Shown: piece by piece, positions 56,466 through 64,000 of the stretch | Position numbering within the stretch: position 1 is the first letter of the stretch | Layout: each line of letters starts with the position of its first letter | Source of the DNA: Hyphomicrobiales bacterium | GTDB taxonomy: Bacteria; Pseudomonadota; Alphaproteobacteria; Rhizobiales; Rhizobiaceae | Length of the DNA: 64,000 nt | Direction of reading: 5' to 3' | Assembly (NCBI GenBank): GCA_900466575.1 | Contig: UBMP01000009.1 | Coordinates: 62,001-126,000, forward strand | Notes under the pieces: model-generated | What the model was told of the DNA's origin: nothing | The model's database searches: none | Seen by the model: the letters and a program-made list of their open reading frames with translations, nothing else | Position numbers and translations under genes: made by a program

Positions 56466-57370
56466 CAGTCCTTCTCCCTCAATGCGTAGAACTGGATGAC
56501 GGCGAGCAGTGCGACGGCCAGCACGATCACATAGGAGACGGTGGCCGCATAGCCGAAGCTCGGCACGAACTTGAAGGTCAGGTTGTAGATATAGACCGAG
56601 AGCGTGAGCGCCGAGTTCGACGGTCCGGCTGCACTGCCGGCATCGCTGGTCATGATGTTGCGCACCTCATCGAAGAGCTGCAGCGTGCCGATCGTCGACG
56701 TCACAGTGGTGAACAGGATGACGGGCTTCAGCATCGGCACGGTCAGATAGAAGAAGCGGCCCCAAGAGGGCACGCCATCGATGCGCGAGGCCTCATAGAT
56801 CGACTTGTCGATATTCTGAAGGGCGGCGAGGAAGAAGATCATGTTGTAGCCGGTCCAGCGCCAGGTGATGGCGATGATGATCAGGACGCGCGCCCAGAAG
56901 GGGTCGGTCATCCACGGGATCGGCTGGTTGGTGACGTGAAGGGCCAGCAGGGTCGAGTTGATGAGGCCGTCCTGCACGAACATGCTCTTGAAGAGCACGG
57001 AATAGGCAACTAGGGACGAGACGCAGGGCAGGAAAATGGCGGTGCGGATCACGCCGCGGAATTTGAGATTCGGATTGTCCAGCAGCGCGGCAAGAAAGAG
57101 CGCCAGCGTCAGCATGACGGGCACCTGTACGATGAAGAAGATCATCGTGTTGTAGAGCGCCAGCATGAACATCGGATCGTCGAAGAGCCGCTTGATATTC
57201 GCGAGCCCGCCGAACTGGGTCATCATGCCTTTTCCGGTCTGGAACGACATCCAGAGCGTCTGCAGGATCGGATAGACCATGAAGATGGCAATCAACAGCG
57301 CCGCAGGGGCGACGAAAAACCAGCCGTTGATGTCGAAATAGCGATTCAGGCTGCGGTTTGCGCTTGCCAT
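56465..57370 (-). CDS. Sugar ABC transporter permease (MalF/LacF type)
   Basis: This is a 301-residue permease. The EAA loop is SIYEASRIDGVPSWGRFFYLTVPML; the late periplasmic loop carries NIMTSDAGSAAGPSNSALTL. It resembles LacF-type lactose/galactoside permeases. It forms the channel with the next gene. The ribosome site is weak, and the gap to the binding-protein gene holds two hairpins. Confidence 0.93.
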   Translation of the reverse strand: MASANRSLNRYFDINGWFFVAPAALLIAIFMVYPILQTLWMSFQTGKGMMTQFGGLANIKRLFDDPMFMLALYNTMIFFIVQVPVMLTLALFLAALLDNPNLKFRGVIRTAIFLPCVSSLVAYSVLFKSMFVQDGLINSTLLALHVTNQPIPWMTDPFWARVLIIIAITWRWTGYNMIFFLAALQNIDKSIYEASRIDGVPSWGRFFYLTVPMLKPVILFTTVTSTIGTLQLFDEVRNIMTSDAGSAAGPSNSALTLSVYIYNLTFKFVPSFGYAATVSYVIVLAVALLAVIQFYALREKD

Positions 57371-57428
57371 CTGGGAATTCCGGATTTCGTTTCTGAATGA
57401 AGCACGCCCGTATCGGGCGATGTGAGAG

Positions 57429-57508
57429 CCGCCCGTCGATGGTGAACGGGCGGCGGCATCGGATGCAGTGCAAGTAGCGATGAACCGGCAACTTCGTCCG
57501 GTCCATCG
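57429..57508. other. Two intercistronic hairpins between binding-protein and permease genes
   Basis: The first has arms CCGCCCGT (57429-57436) and ACGGGCGG (57446-57453). The second has 11-base arms (57478-57488 and 57498-57508) with one mismatch. Neither has a T-run in either direction. They probably mark the 3' end of a stable binding-protein message. Confidence 0.55.
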
Positions 57509-57523
57509 CTACCGGGGAGGATT

Positions 57524-58789
57524 TTACTGCATGGAGGACTTCGCCTGCGCCTCGATCGCCTTCAAGGCCGCATCCACATCGCCACCCTTGCCGAGAGCCG
57601 GCAACTGCGCTGCAACGGCGGAGTCGACCTCGTTGGTGAAGACGCCGTAGTTGACCGAGGGAACCTTGGAGAGCCAGTCGGCGAACTTCTGCCAGATCTT
57701 TTCCCCGCCGAAGAACTTGTCGGCGGTTTCATAGGCTGCACCCTTGCGGGCTTCCATCAGCGAGCCGACGGCGCCCTGATCGACGAGGATCTTCTGGTAG
57801 AAATCGACATCCTTGGCATAGACCGAGTTCAGGAAGTCGATCGCTTCCTTCTTTTCAGGCGAGGACGCAATCACGTACCAGCTGGAGCCGCCGAGGTTGG
57901 AGGCATCCGTGGCGCCCTTGACGTCAAGCTTCGGGATCGCCGCGACGCCCCATTTGTTTTCCTGGTCCTTAGTCGCCTTGATCGTGCCGGTGATCCAGAC
58001 GCCGGTGATGACGGTCGCGACATCGCCCGAGGTGAAGGTGCTGACCCAGTTCGACCAGCCGGCGGCCGGCTTGGTGATGCCCGACGCGATCAGCTTGCCT
58101 TCGGTTGTCAGCGCAGCCTTGAGGGCTTCGTTGCCGGTGATGTTCAGCTCACCCTTGTCGTTGAAGTACCAGCCACCGGCCGACTGCATCATGATGCGGA
58201 TGAGGCCGGCATCGTTGGGGTCGAGACCCATCATCTTGTGGCCGGTCTTTTCGGCGACCTTCTTGCCGATCTCGATATACTTGTCCCAGGTCAGGTTCTG
58301 CATGTCTTCCGGCTTGAAGCCGGCCTGCTCCAGGTAGTCCTTGCGATAGTAGAGACCGGTCACGCCGGAGTCGAAGGGCATGGAATAGGTCTTGCCGTCA
58401 ACGGTGGCGAGCTTGACCTTGTAGGGCGCGAACTTGGAGTAATCGACAACGTCGTTCATCGACGCAAAGGCGCCGGGGAAGGACTGGATGTATTTCTGCG
58501 CGCCGTAGTCTTCGATGAGAACGATATCGGGCAGGCTGGTCGTGACGCCGGATGCCAGCGTCGTCTGCAGCTTGGCTTCAACGTCGGCCTTGGCGAAGTC
58601 GACGACCTTGATATTGATGTCCGGATGCGTCTTGGAATAGATCGCGCCGGCTTCCTTCATGATCGCGACGTTGAAATTGGGGTCCCAGCACCAGATGGTA
58701 ATGTCCTTAGCCTGGGCAGCCGCCATTGCCATCATGCTCGACGTGCTGAAGACGAGGGCCGCCAGCGACGTCTTGAAAGTCTTGTTCAT
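57524..58789 (-). CDS. Periplasmic sugar-binding protein (LacE/galactoside type)
   Basis: This is a 421-residue solute-binding protein with a Sec signal peptide (TSLAALVFSTSSMMAMAAAQA, cleaved around residue 27) and a mature region opening ITIWCWDPNFNVAIMKEA. It ends KAIEAQAKSSMQ. First gene of the LacI-controlled operon with GGGAGGAA ahead of the ATG. The GH2 gene in the operon points to a beta-galactoside or similar as substrate. Confidence 0.93.
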   Translation of the reverse strand: MNKTFKTSLAALVFSTSSMMAMAAAQAKDITIWCWDPNFNVAIMKEAGAIYSKTHPDINIKVVDFAKADVEAKLQTTLASGVTTSLPDIVLIEDYGAQKYIQSFPGAFASMNDVVDYSKFAPYKVKLATVDGKTYSMPFDSGVTGLYYRKDYLEQAGFKPEDMQNLTWDKYIEIGKKVAEKTGHKMMGLDPNDAGLIRIMMQSAGGWYFNDKGELNITGNEALKAALTTEGKLIASGITKPAAGWSNWVSTFTSGDVATVITGVWITGTIKATKDQENKWGVAAIPKLDVKGATDASNLGGSSWYVIASSPEKKEAIDFLNSVYAKDVDFYQKILVDQGAVGSLMEARKGAAYETADKFFGGEKIWQKFADWLSKVPSVNYGVFTNEVDSAVAAQLPALGKGGDVDAALKAIEAQAKSSMQ

Positions 58790-58845
58790 CAGATTTCCTC
58801 CCGAGGATGCAAAAATCGCGCGGTTTCTCCCTCCGCTCGACCGGG

Positions 58846-58874
58846 AGTAAAGCTTAAAACATTTTGCCGTGCAA
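58846..58874 (-). promoter_or_regulatory. Promoter of the sugar ABC/GH2 operon
   Basis: On the minus strand TTGCAC (58874-58869) and TTTACT (58851-58846) are separated by 17 bases, about 57 bases before the binding-protein start. It is the only good sigma-70-like pair in the 104-base gap. Confidence 0.6.
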
Positions 58875-58881
58875 GAAAATT

Positions 58882-58902
58882 TTTAGTAAATATTTATTGC
58901 GC
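58882..58902. promoter_or_regulatory. LacI-type operator candidate, copy 1
   Basis: TTTAGTAAA then TATTTATTGCGC is 18 of 21 bases identical to a site at 60021-60041 just upstream of the LacI gene. It overlaps the end of the LacI gene and touches the promoter of the binding-protein gene. Half-symmetry TAAA/TTTA suits a dimer. Confidence 0.55.
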
Positions 58903-59988
58903 TGCAGCGAGGCTGGGGATGGCCGGGGAGGTCTCGGTTGGCGACAGGCAACTCTGGCGCCAAATCATGGTGGTAGGGATGATGACGCGCTTGGCGTAAT
59001 CGCGTCCGGCGAGCCGCTCGACCAACAGGTCCACAGCCGTCTCGCCGATGCTTTCGCTGCGGATGCGAACGGTCGAGAGCGGCGGATTGAGGAACTGCGA
59101 GACGGGGATGTCGTTAAAGGAAACAACCGCGATATCCTGCGGGATCGAAAGGCCGGCTTCCTGGAAGGCGCGATAGGCGCCGATCGCCATATTGTCATTG
59201 GCCGTGACGACGATATCGGGCCGCTCGCCTCGTTCAAGCAATTGTTTTGCCAGCATATATCCGGTTTCGAGGCGCAGGTTCTGCCCGGTGTCGCAGATAT
59301 TGCCGAGCACGAGGCGACCGGGCTCGAACAGGCCCTTCTCCTGGTGCCAGTCGATATAGGCGCGACAGCGCGTTTCCCCATGCGGCTCCGAGCGGCCGTC
59401 GATATTCTCGTAGCTGCCGATAAAGGCGATGCGCCGGTAGCCGAGCCCTGATAGATTGTCGAGCAGCTTGCGCGTCGTCTCGTTGAGGTCGCTATAGACA
59501 CTGTCGAGATCGTCGCGCTTCGGGTTGAAATCGGCGAAGACCAGGTTGCGGCAATTGTCCTGCAGCCAGTCGATTTCGCGCGGCGAATGCTTGCCGATGA
59601 CGATAACGCCGGCGGCGCCCTGAAGGATGACAGGGTCGGGCAACTGGTCGCTGTGGTAAACTTTTACGATCTCGGTCTTCATGTCGCGGCAGCGGTTCTC
59701 GATGCCGAGGCGAACGCCGATATAGTATGGGTCGGCCAGCTCTTCCGACGACTGCAGAAAATGCACCAGGACAAGCCGTGTCAGGGCAACCGCCGAGGCG
59801 CTGAAAGGAAGCGGTGCGGCCGCGCGGTTGCGATTGCGCGGCGTCTCATAATTCAGCGCTTCCGCCGTTTCGATCACCGCCTGACGTTTGGCAGGCGAAA
59901 TCGACAGCGTGGGGTCGTAATTCAGGACGCGCGACACCGTGGCGGCGGAAACGCCGGCAGCCTTTGCGATCTCCTTGATCGTGACCAT
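58894..59988 (-). CDS. LacI-family transcriptional regulator
   Basis: This is a 364-residue LacI-type regulator. The helix-turn-helix and hinge helix open the protein: MVTIKEIAKAAGVSAATVSRV (1-21), then the hinge. A periplasmic-binding-like domain follows (DIVVTANDNMAIGAYRAFQEAG is the conserved late segment). It lies upstream of and reads the same way as the sugar operon it should control, with a matching operator in front of each. Sugar effector unknown. Confidence 0.93.
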   Translation of the reverse strand: MVTIKEIAKAAGVSAATVSRVLNYDPTLSISPAKRQAVIETAEALNYETPRNRNRAAAPLPFSASAVALTRLVLVHFLQSSEELADPYYIGVRLGIENRCRDMKTEIVKVYHSDQLPDPVILQGAAGVIVIGKHSPREIDWLQDNCRNLVFADFNPKRDDLDSVYSDLNETTRKLLDNLSGLGYRRIAFIGSYENIDGRSEPHGETRCRAYIDWHQEKGLFEPGRLVLGNICDTGQNLRLETGYMLAKQLLERGERPDIVVTANDNMAIGAYRAFQEAGLSIPQDIAVVSFNDIPVSQFLNPPLSTVRIRSESIGETAVDLLVERLAGRDYAKRVIIPTTMIWRQSCLSPTETSPAIPSLAAAQ

Positions 59989-60020
59989 GCTTCTCGCCTC
60001 GACAAACCCGGCGGCATTAA

Positions 60021-60041
60021 TTTAGTAAAAATTTACCGCGC
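60021..60041. promoter_or_regulatory. LacI-type operator candidate, copy 2
   Basis: TTTAGTAAAAATTTACCGCGC lies about 32 bases before the LacI gene start and is nearly the same as the site at 58882-58902. GTAAA and TTTAC give the symmetric half-sites. It suggests autoregulation. Confidence 0.55.
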
Positions 60042-60134
60042 GATTGATCCTTGATAGCGTAAAATGCGGCGATTGTCTGCCCCTTGTGACGGTTTGATCA
60101 CGAGTTTTAGCGCGGCTGCCAAACGCTTGCTGCT

Positions 60135-60881
60135 TCAAATCAGGAGCGCGCCCCGCGTGCGGCGTGCGAGGGCAGTTTCGAGCGTTGCAAAGCCCTCGTG
60201 GATGAAGAAGGCAAGGGCCGCAACGATGAGGCCGCCTTGCAGTACGAAGGCCGTGTTGTTCGAGATGAGCCCGGCGATGATCACCTCGCCGAGCGTTCTG
60301 GCAGCCACGGTGGAGCCGATGGTGGCCGTGCCCAGCGAGATGACGGCGGTGAGACGTATGCCGGCAAGGATGAGGGGCAGGGCAAGCGGCAGCTCGACGC
60401 CGATGAGCCTTTGGAGCGCCGTCATGCCCACGCCTCGCGCGGCTTCCTGAACGGAGGGTGGGATAGTGGTCAACCCGGTCAGCGTGTTCTCAAAGATCGG
60501 TAGCAGGCCATAGAGAAAGAGCGCGATCAAGGTCGGAATGGGACCGAAACCGAAGATCGGCACCGCGAGGGCCAGCACGGCGACCGGTGGAAACGTCTGT
60601 CCGATATTGGCGATCGAGCGGGAAAGCGGGAGAAACTCTCGACCCGCGGGGCGCGTCACGAGGATCGCGAGGCCGACCGAGACAACGGTTGCGGCCATCG
60701 TTGCGACGGCCACCATGGCCAGATGGCTGAGCGTCAGCGTGAGCAGGCCAGATTGGGTGTAGATGGCCGGCGCGCCATTGGACGCAAAGGGTGCAAACAC
60801 TGGCGCGAAAGCCTGCGGCACCGCGAGAAAGGCGACAAGCACGACAACAAAGACAAGGCGGAAGAGGGCGCCTGGGCTCAT
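60135..60881 (-). CDS. yehW: Osmoprotectant ABC transporter permease (YehW/OpuCB type)
   Basis: This is a 248-residue permease with the osmoprotectant-type conserved segments GFGPIPTLIALFLYGLLPIFENT and VQEAARGVGMTALQRLIGVELPLALP. It matches YehW of E. coli in length. It overlaps the ATPase gene by four bases. It is the last gene of a four-gene leftward operon with the same order as yehZYXW. Confidence 0.9.
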   Translation of the reverse strand: MSPGALFRLVFVVVLVAFLAVPQAFAPVFAPFASNGAPAIYTQSGLLTLTLSHLAMVAVATMAATVVSVGLAILVTRPAGREFLPLSRSIANIGQTFPPVAVLALAVPIFGFGPIPTLIALFLYGLLPIFENTLTGLTTIPPSVQEAARGVGMTALQRLIGVELPLALPLILAGIRLTAVISLGTATIGSTVAARTLGEVIIAGLISNNTAFVLQGGLIVAALAFFIHEGFATLETALARRTRGALLI

Positions 60882-61813
60882 TGCGGCCGTCCCGCCTTCG
60901 CGATCAGGCTTTCGCGGGTTACGCGCCCGACAATCGCACCATGGCGCGCAACCGGTAGCGCCGCACGGCCGGACCAGAGAGCCTCCGACAATGCATCCTT
61001 GAGAGAGGCGGACGCGTCGATGGGTTCTCCTTGCGCGTCACCCGGCTCGGCAAGGTCGTCCACGGGCGAAAGCGACAGCAGCCGGAAAGCCCGGTCGGCA
61101 CTGCCGACGAGGTCCGCGACGAAATCACTTGCCGGATGGGCGATGATTTCGGCCGGCGTCGTAAATTGCAGCAGCCTTCCCTTGTCCATCACGGCGATCC
61201 GGTCGCCGAGGCGAATGGCTTCCTCCATGCCATGCGTCACCAGCACGATCGTCGTGGAAAATTGGCGCTGGATCTCAATCAGGTCGTCCTGCGCCTTGCC
61301 GCGAATGATCGGATCAAGTGCGCCGAAGGGCTCGTCCATCAGAAGGACGGCCGGTTCGGCCGCGAGCGCGCGCGCGACCCCGATGCGCTGCTGCTGCCCG
61401 CCCGAAAGCTCATGCGGCATGCGCGCGCGAAACTGCGCCGGCTCCAGCCTGAAGAGCGACAGCAGTTCATCCACCCGGGTGTCGATCCGCCTTCTGTCCC
61501 AGCCGAGCAGCTTCGGCACCGTCGCAATATTTTCGGCGACCGTGCGGTGCGGAAAGAGGCCGTAGCCCTGAATGGCGTAGCCGATGGCTCGGCGCAGCTC
61601 GTGGCCGGGAAGATCGCGATTGTCGCGTCCGTCTATCAGGATCGCCCCGGCGGTCGGCTCGACGAGCCGGTTGATCATCCTGAGCAACGTCGTCTTGCCC
61701 GAGCCGGACGTGCCGACCACCGTGACGATCTCGCCGCTTTCGACCGTCAGCGACACGTCGTCAACGGCGCGGATACCGTCATAGGCTTTGGTGATGCCAT
61801 TGATTTCGATCAT
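60878..61813 (-). CDS. yehX: Osmoprotectant ABC transporter ATPase (YehX/OpuCA type)
   Basis: This is a 311-residue ATPase with Walker A GTSGSGKTT, signature LSGGQQQRIG, Walker B AVLLMDEPFGALDP and H-loop LVTHGMEEAIRLGD. A C-terminal CBS-like segment (ALPVARHGAIVGRVTRESL) is of the kind that senses ionic strength in OpuA proteins. The start MIEINGITKAYDG at 61813 overlaps the upstream permease by four bases. Confidence 0.92.
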   Translation of the reverse strand: MIEINGITKAYDGIRAVDDVSLTVESGEIVTVVGTSGSGKTTLLRMINRLVEPTAGAILIDGRDNRDLPGHELRRAIGYAIQGYGLFPHRTVAENIATVPKLLGWDRRRIDTRVDELLSLFRLEPAQFRARMPHELSGGQQQRIGVARALAAEPAVLLMDEPFGALDPIIRGKAQDDLIEIQRQFSTTIVLVTHGMEEAIRLGDRIAVMDKGRLLQFTTPAEIIAHPASDFVADLVGSADRAFRLLSLSPVDDLAEPGDAQGEPIDASASLKDALSEALWSGRAALPVARHGAIVGRVTRESLIAKAGRPQ

Positions 61814-63066
61814 GCCTCGGCGCTCCGGACGGATACGGGGTTTGCGATCTCCACCAGGGCATCGAGCATGATTGCGGCGGCAAAGGCGAGTGCCACGGTC
61901 GGCAGTGCGCCGAGCAGCACGAGATCCGTTGCCGTCTGGCTGATGCCCTGGAAGACAAAAGTGCCGAAGCCGCCGCCACCGATGAGACCTGCGAGAACGG
62001 CAAGTCCGAGATTCTGCACCAGCACGATGCGGATGCCGGTGAGGACGACGGGGAAGGCGAGCGGCATATCGACCTCGAAGAAGCGTTGCCACGTCGTCAT
62101 GCCCATCCCGCGCGCCGCATCCCGCGCCTCTCGGGGCACGCTTTGGAGGCCGGCGACCGTGTTGGAGACCATGGGCAGCAACGAATATGCGAAGAGCGCG
62201 ACGAAGGCGGGCGCGATGCCGATGCCGGCTATGCCGATCGCGGAAGCGCCCGGCACATGGGCGCCAATCCAGGCAAGCGGGGCGATCAGCAGGCCGAACA
62301 GGGCCATAGAGGGGATGGTCTGCAGGATATTGAGGCTGTTCAGCAGCGTGGCGCGGATAGACCGGACCTGAAAACAGAGAATGCCGAGCGGAATCCCGAC
62401 GACGGCCGCCACCGCCAGAGATCCGACTGCCAACAGCAGATGCACGCGCGCCTCACGCCAGAAGACATCGGCTCGATTCGCGTATTCGCGGAGGATCGAG
62501 AGCGAATCCCAGGCCCCGGACCAGAGAAGCAGCCAGAGCGCACCGCCGGTGAGGGCAAGAAGGGCGAGCCGCCCCAGGGGCGACATCCGCAGGCGTACGC
62601 TCGCATCTGCAAGCGCGATGGAAAAAGCAAAAGTCACGATCCAGAAGGACCCGCCCGGCGCTACACGCGCATAGCTGTTGGGGGGCGGAGTGAGAAACAC
62701 CCCTGAGCGACCGACGGCCAAGGCAAGAACGGCAAGAGTGAGGGCGCAGACAATGAGGCGCAGCGCCGGTCGTGTGCGCAGGAGAAGAATGGCGGAAGCG
62801 GCGATCACGACCGCCAGAACCAACCACGCCTCAAGCGGCGGGAGCGCAGACAGCAGCCACACCGGTTTTGCCGCAACGATGCGATTGGCCCGAAAGAGAC
62901 TGAATGGCTGGAAGACGAGGCCGGCAGCCGCGATAGCGACAAGCAGCGCCCCGAGCCTGTCCGGCCCGGAGCGCCTGTTCACTTGAAACTCGGTGTCTGT
63001 ATGCCCCGACATCTCTTCCGCCAGATCCGACCCGGCCATGTCCGCCCGGCCCTTTCTGGCCGTCAT
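61810..63066 (-). CDS. yehY: Osmoprotectant ABC transporter permease, large subunit (YehY type)
   Basis: This permease has about 418 residues. A long N-terminal membrane part is followed by the common transporter domain with ARDAARGMGMTTWQRFFEVDMPLAFP as the coupling loop. The extended size matches YehY rather than the short OpuCB-like partner. ATG at 63066 is used, overlapping the end zone of the binding-protein gene; starts at 63039 and 63012 are alternatives. Confidence 0.88.
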   Translation of the reverse strand: MTARKGRADMAGSDLAEEMSGHTDTEFQVNRRSGPDRLGALLVAIAAAGLVFQPFSLFRANRIVAAKPVWLLSALPPLEAWLVLAVVIAASAILLLRTRPALRLIVCALTLAVLALAVGRSGVFLTPPPNSYARVAPGGSFWIVTFAFSIALADASVRLRMSPLGRLALLALTGGALWLLLWSGAWDSLSILREYANRADVFWREARVHLLLAVGSLAVAAVVGIPLGILCFQVRSIRATLLNSLNILQTIPSMALFGLLIAPLAWIGAHVPGASAIGIAGIGIAPAFVALFAYSLLPMVSNTVAGLQSVPREARDAARGMGMTTWQRFFEVDMPLAFPVVLTGIRIVLVQNLGLAVLAGLIGGGGFGTFVFQGISQTATDLVLLGALPTVALAFAAAIMLDALVEIANPVSVRSAEA

Positions 63067-63067
63067 C

Positions 63068-63985
63068 TTACTTGACGAAGCCGTGCGATGACAGGAAGTC
63101 CGCCGCAACCGTGTTCGCCGGCTCGCCGCCGACCTGAACACGACCGTTCAGCGTCTGCAGGGTCTGGAGGTCCAGCGCCTCGAAGATGGGTTTGAGGAGA
63201 TCGGCGATCTTCGGATATTGCTTCAGCTTCTCTTCACGGATGATCGGGGTGGGCAGGTAGACCGGCTGCACGCCCTTGTCGTCGTCCATCACCTTCAGAC
63301 CCGAGGGGGCGATGCCGCCATCCGTGCCATAGACCATGGCTGCATTGGCGCCGGAGGTCTGCTGGGCGGCTGCCGAAATCGTGGCTGCGGTGTCGCCGCC
63401 GGAGAGTGTGATCAACTGCTCCGGCTTCAGCTTGAAGCCATAGGCCTTTTCGAAGGCGGGCAGCGCCGAGGGCGAGGTCACGAATTCGGAGGAGGCTGCG
63501 AGCTTCACCTGCCCGCCCTTGGCGACATAGGCGCCGAAATCGGAGAGCTTGGCGAGCTTGTTGGCATCCGCCACATCGCCACGCACGGCAATCGCCCAGG
63601 TATTGTTGGCCTTCGCGGGCGTCAGCCAGACGATCTTGTTGGCGGCGTAGTCCAGTTCCTTCGCCTTCGCATAGCCCTCGTCCGCCTTGTTCCAGACCGG
63701 CAGATCGGCCTTGTTGAAGAAGAAGGCCGCGTTGCCGGTATATTCCGGATAGATGTCGATCTGGCCTTGCGTGATCGCCTGGCGAACAATGGGCGTGGCT
63801 CCGAGCTGGATCTTGCTCTCGACCGGAATGTTGTTGGCCTTCAGCACCTGCAGGATAATGTTGCCGAGCACGCCGCCTTCCGTGTCGATCTTCGACGAAA
63901 CGACGACGCTATCGGCGGCAACGCCTTGCGTGGCGGCAAATGCGGCGAGCGCGAGCGCGCCGGCGAATTTCAGGAGCCTGTTCAT
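63068..63985 (-). CDS. osmF: Osmoprotectant-binding periplasmic protein (OsmF/YehZ type)
   Basis: This is a 305-residue binding protein of the OpuAC family with a Sec signal peptide (LLKFAGALALAAFAATQGVAA, cleaved after VAA). DSVVVSSKIDTEGGVLGNIILQVL and GQIDIYPEYTGNAAFFF are diagnostic for OsmF/ChoX-like proteins. It binds glycine betaine or a related compound. First gene of the yehZYXW-like operon; the promoter lies mostly beyond the window end. GGGAAG precedes the ATG. Confidence 0.92.
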   Translation of the reverse strand: MNRLLKFAGALALAAFAATQGVAADSVVVSSKIDTEGGVLGNIILQVLKANNIPVESKIQLGATPIVRQAITQGQIDIYPEYTGNAAFFFNKADLPVWNKADEGYAKAKELDYAANKIVWLTPAKANNTWAIAVRGDVADANKLAKLSDFGAYVAKGGQVKLAASSEFVTSPSALPAFEKAYGFKLKPEQLITLSGGDTAATISAAAQQTSGANAAMVYGTDGGIAPSGLKVMDDDKGVQPVYLPTPIIREEKLKQYPKIADLLKPIFEALDLQTLQTLNGRVQVGGEPANTVAADFLSSHGFVK

Positions 63986-64000
63986 GGTGTCTTCCCTTCC

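Overview
This is a GC-rich window with dense, mostly short-spaced and overlapping operons. It comes from the replication region of a secondary replicon (plasmid, megaplasmid or chromid) of an alphaproteobacterium, most likely a member of the Rhizobiaceae. The evidence is a complete repABC cassette (32238-36193) with an antisense-RNA locus between repB and repC, two identical 16-bp parS-type palindromes (28673-28688 and 31989-32004), a Sinorhizobium-like sorbitol/mannitol (smo-mtlK) operon and an FeS photolyase of the Agrobacterium PhrB type. No rRNA, tRNA, CRISPR array or intact insertion sequence was seen.

Left arm, 1-10.2 kb: a sugar locus. A SorC-type regulator (cut by the window edge), a short-chain dehydrogenase and an L-fucose/L-arabinose isomerase-like enzyme run rightwards. 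They converge on a leftward operon encoding a periplasmic sugar-binding protein, two permeases, a cytoplasmic DUF5060/DUF4038/DUF5605 glycosidase-like protein and an ATPase. A divergent ROK regulator controls or is controlled with this operon. 10.3-17.8 kb: a leftward Liv-type ABC transporter (binding protein, LivG, F, H, M, then a DUF3237 protein), divergent from an amidase and a TetR regulator. This suggests uptake and hydrolysis of an amide-like compound.

17.8-27.3 kb: leftward genes of mixed function. These are a YoaK membrane protein, a chloroperoxidase-type alpha/beta hydrolase, a DoxX-like membrane protein next to an Amidohydro_3 enzyme, three AraC-type regulators in a row, and two valine-catabolic genes (3-hydroxyisobutyrate dehydrogenase and 3-hydroxyisobutyryl-CoA hydrolase). 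A divergent metallo-beta-lactamase-fold hydrolase follows.

28.6-36.2 kb: maintenance core. The two parS sites bracket aroQ, a phosphomannomutase and an Xre/RES toxin-antitoxin pair, followed by repA, repB, the counter-transcribed RNA and repC with an AT-rich putative origin inside it. The SorC-type regulator smoC begins on the last base of the repC stop codon. After a decayed VapBC-type toxin-antitoxin locus comes the polyol operon smoE-F-G-K-S-mtlK plus a HAD phosphatase and an FGGY kinase (38.1-47.0 kb).

47.0-64 kb: a TPR/glycosyltransferase-like protein coupled to a DUF6165 protein; a GH4 glycosidase; photolyase phrB; a leftward LacI-regulated sugar ABC operon with a GH2 beta-galactosidase-like enzyme; and a complete YehZYXW (OsmF-type) osmoprotectant transporter. 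Overall this is an accessory replicon specialised in importing and breaking down plant- or soil-derived sugars, polyols, amides and osmolytes, with a full segregation and addiction apparatus at its centre.
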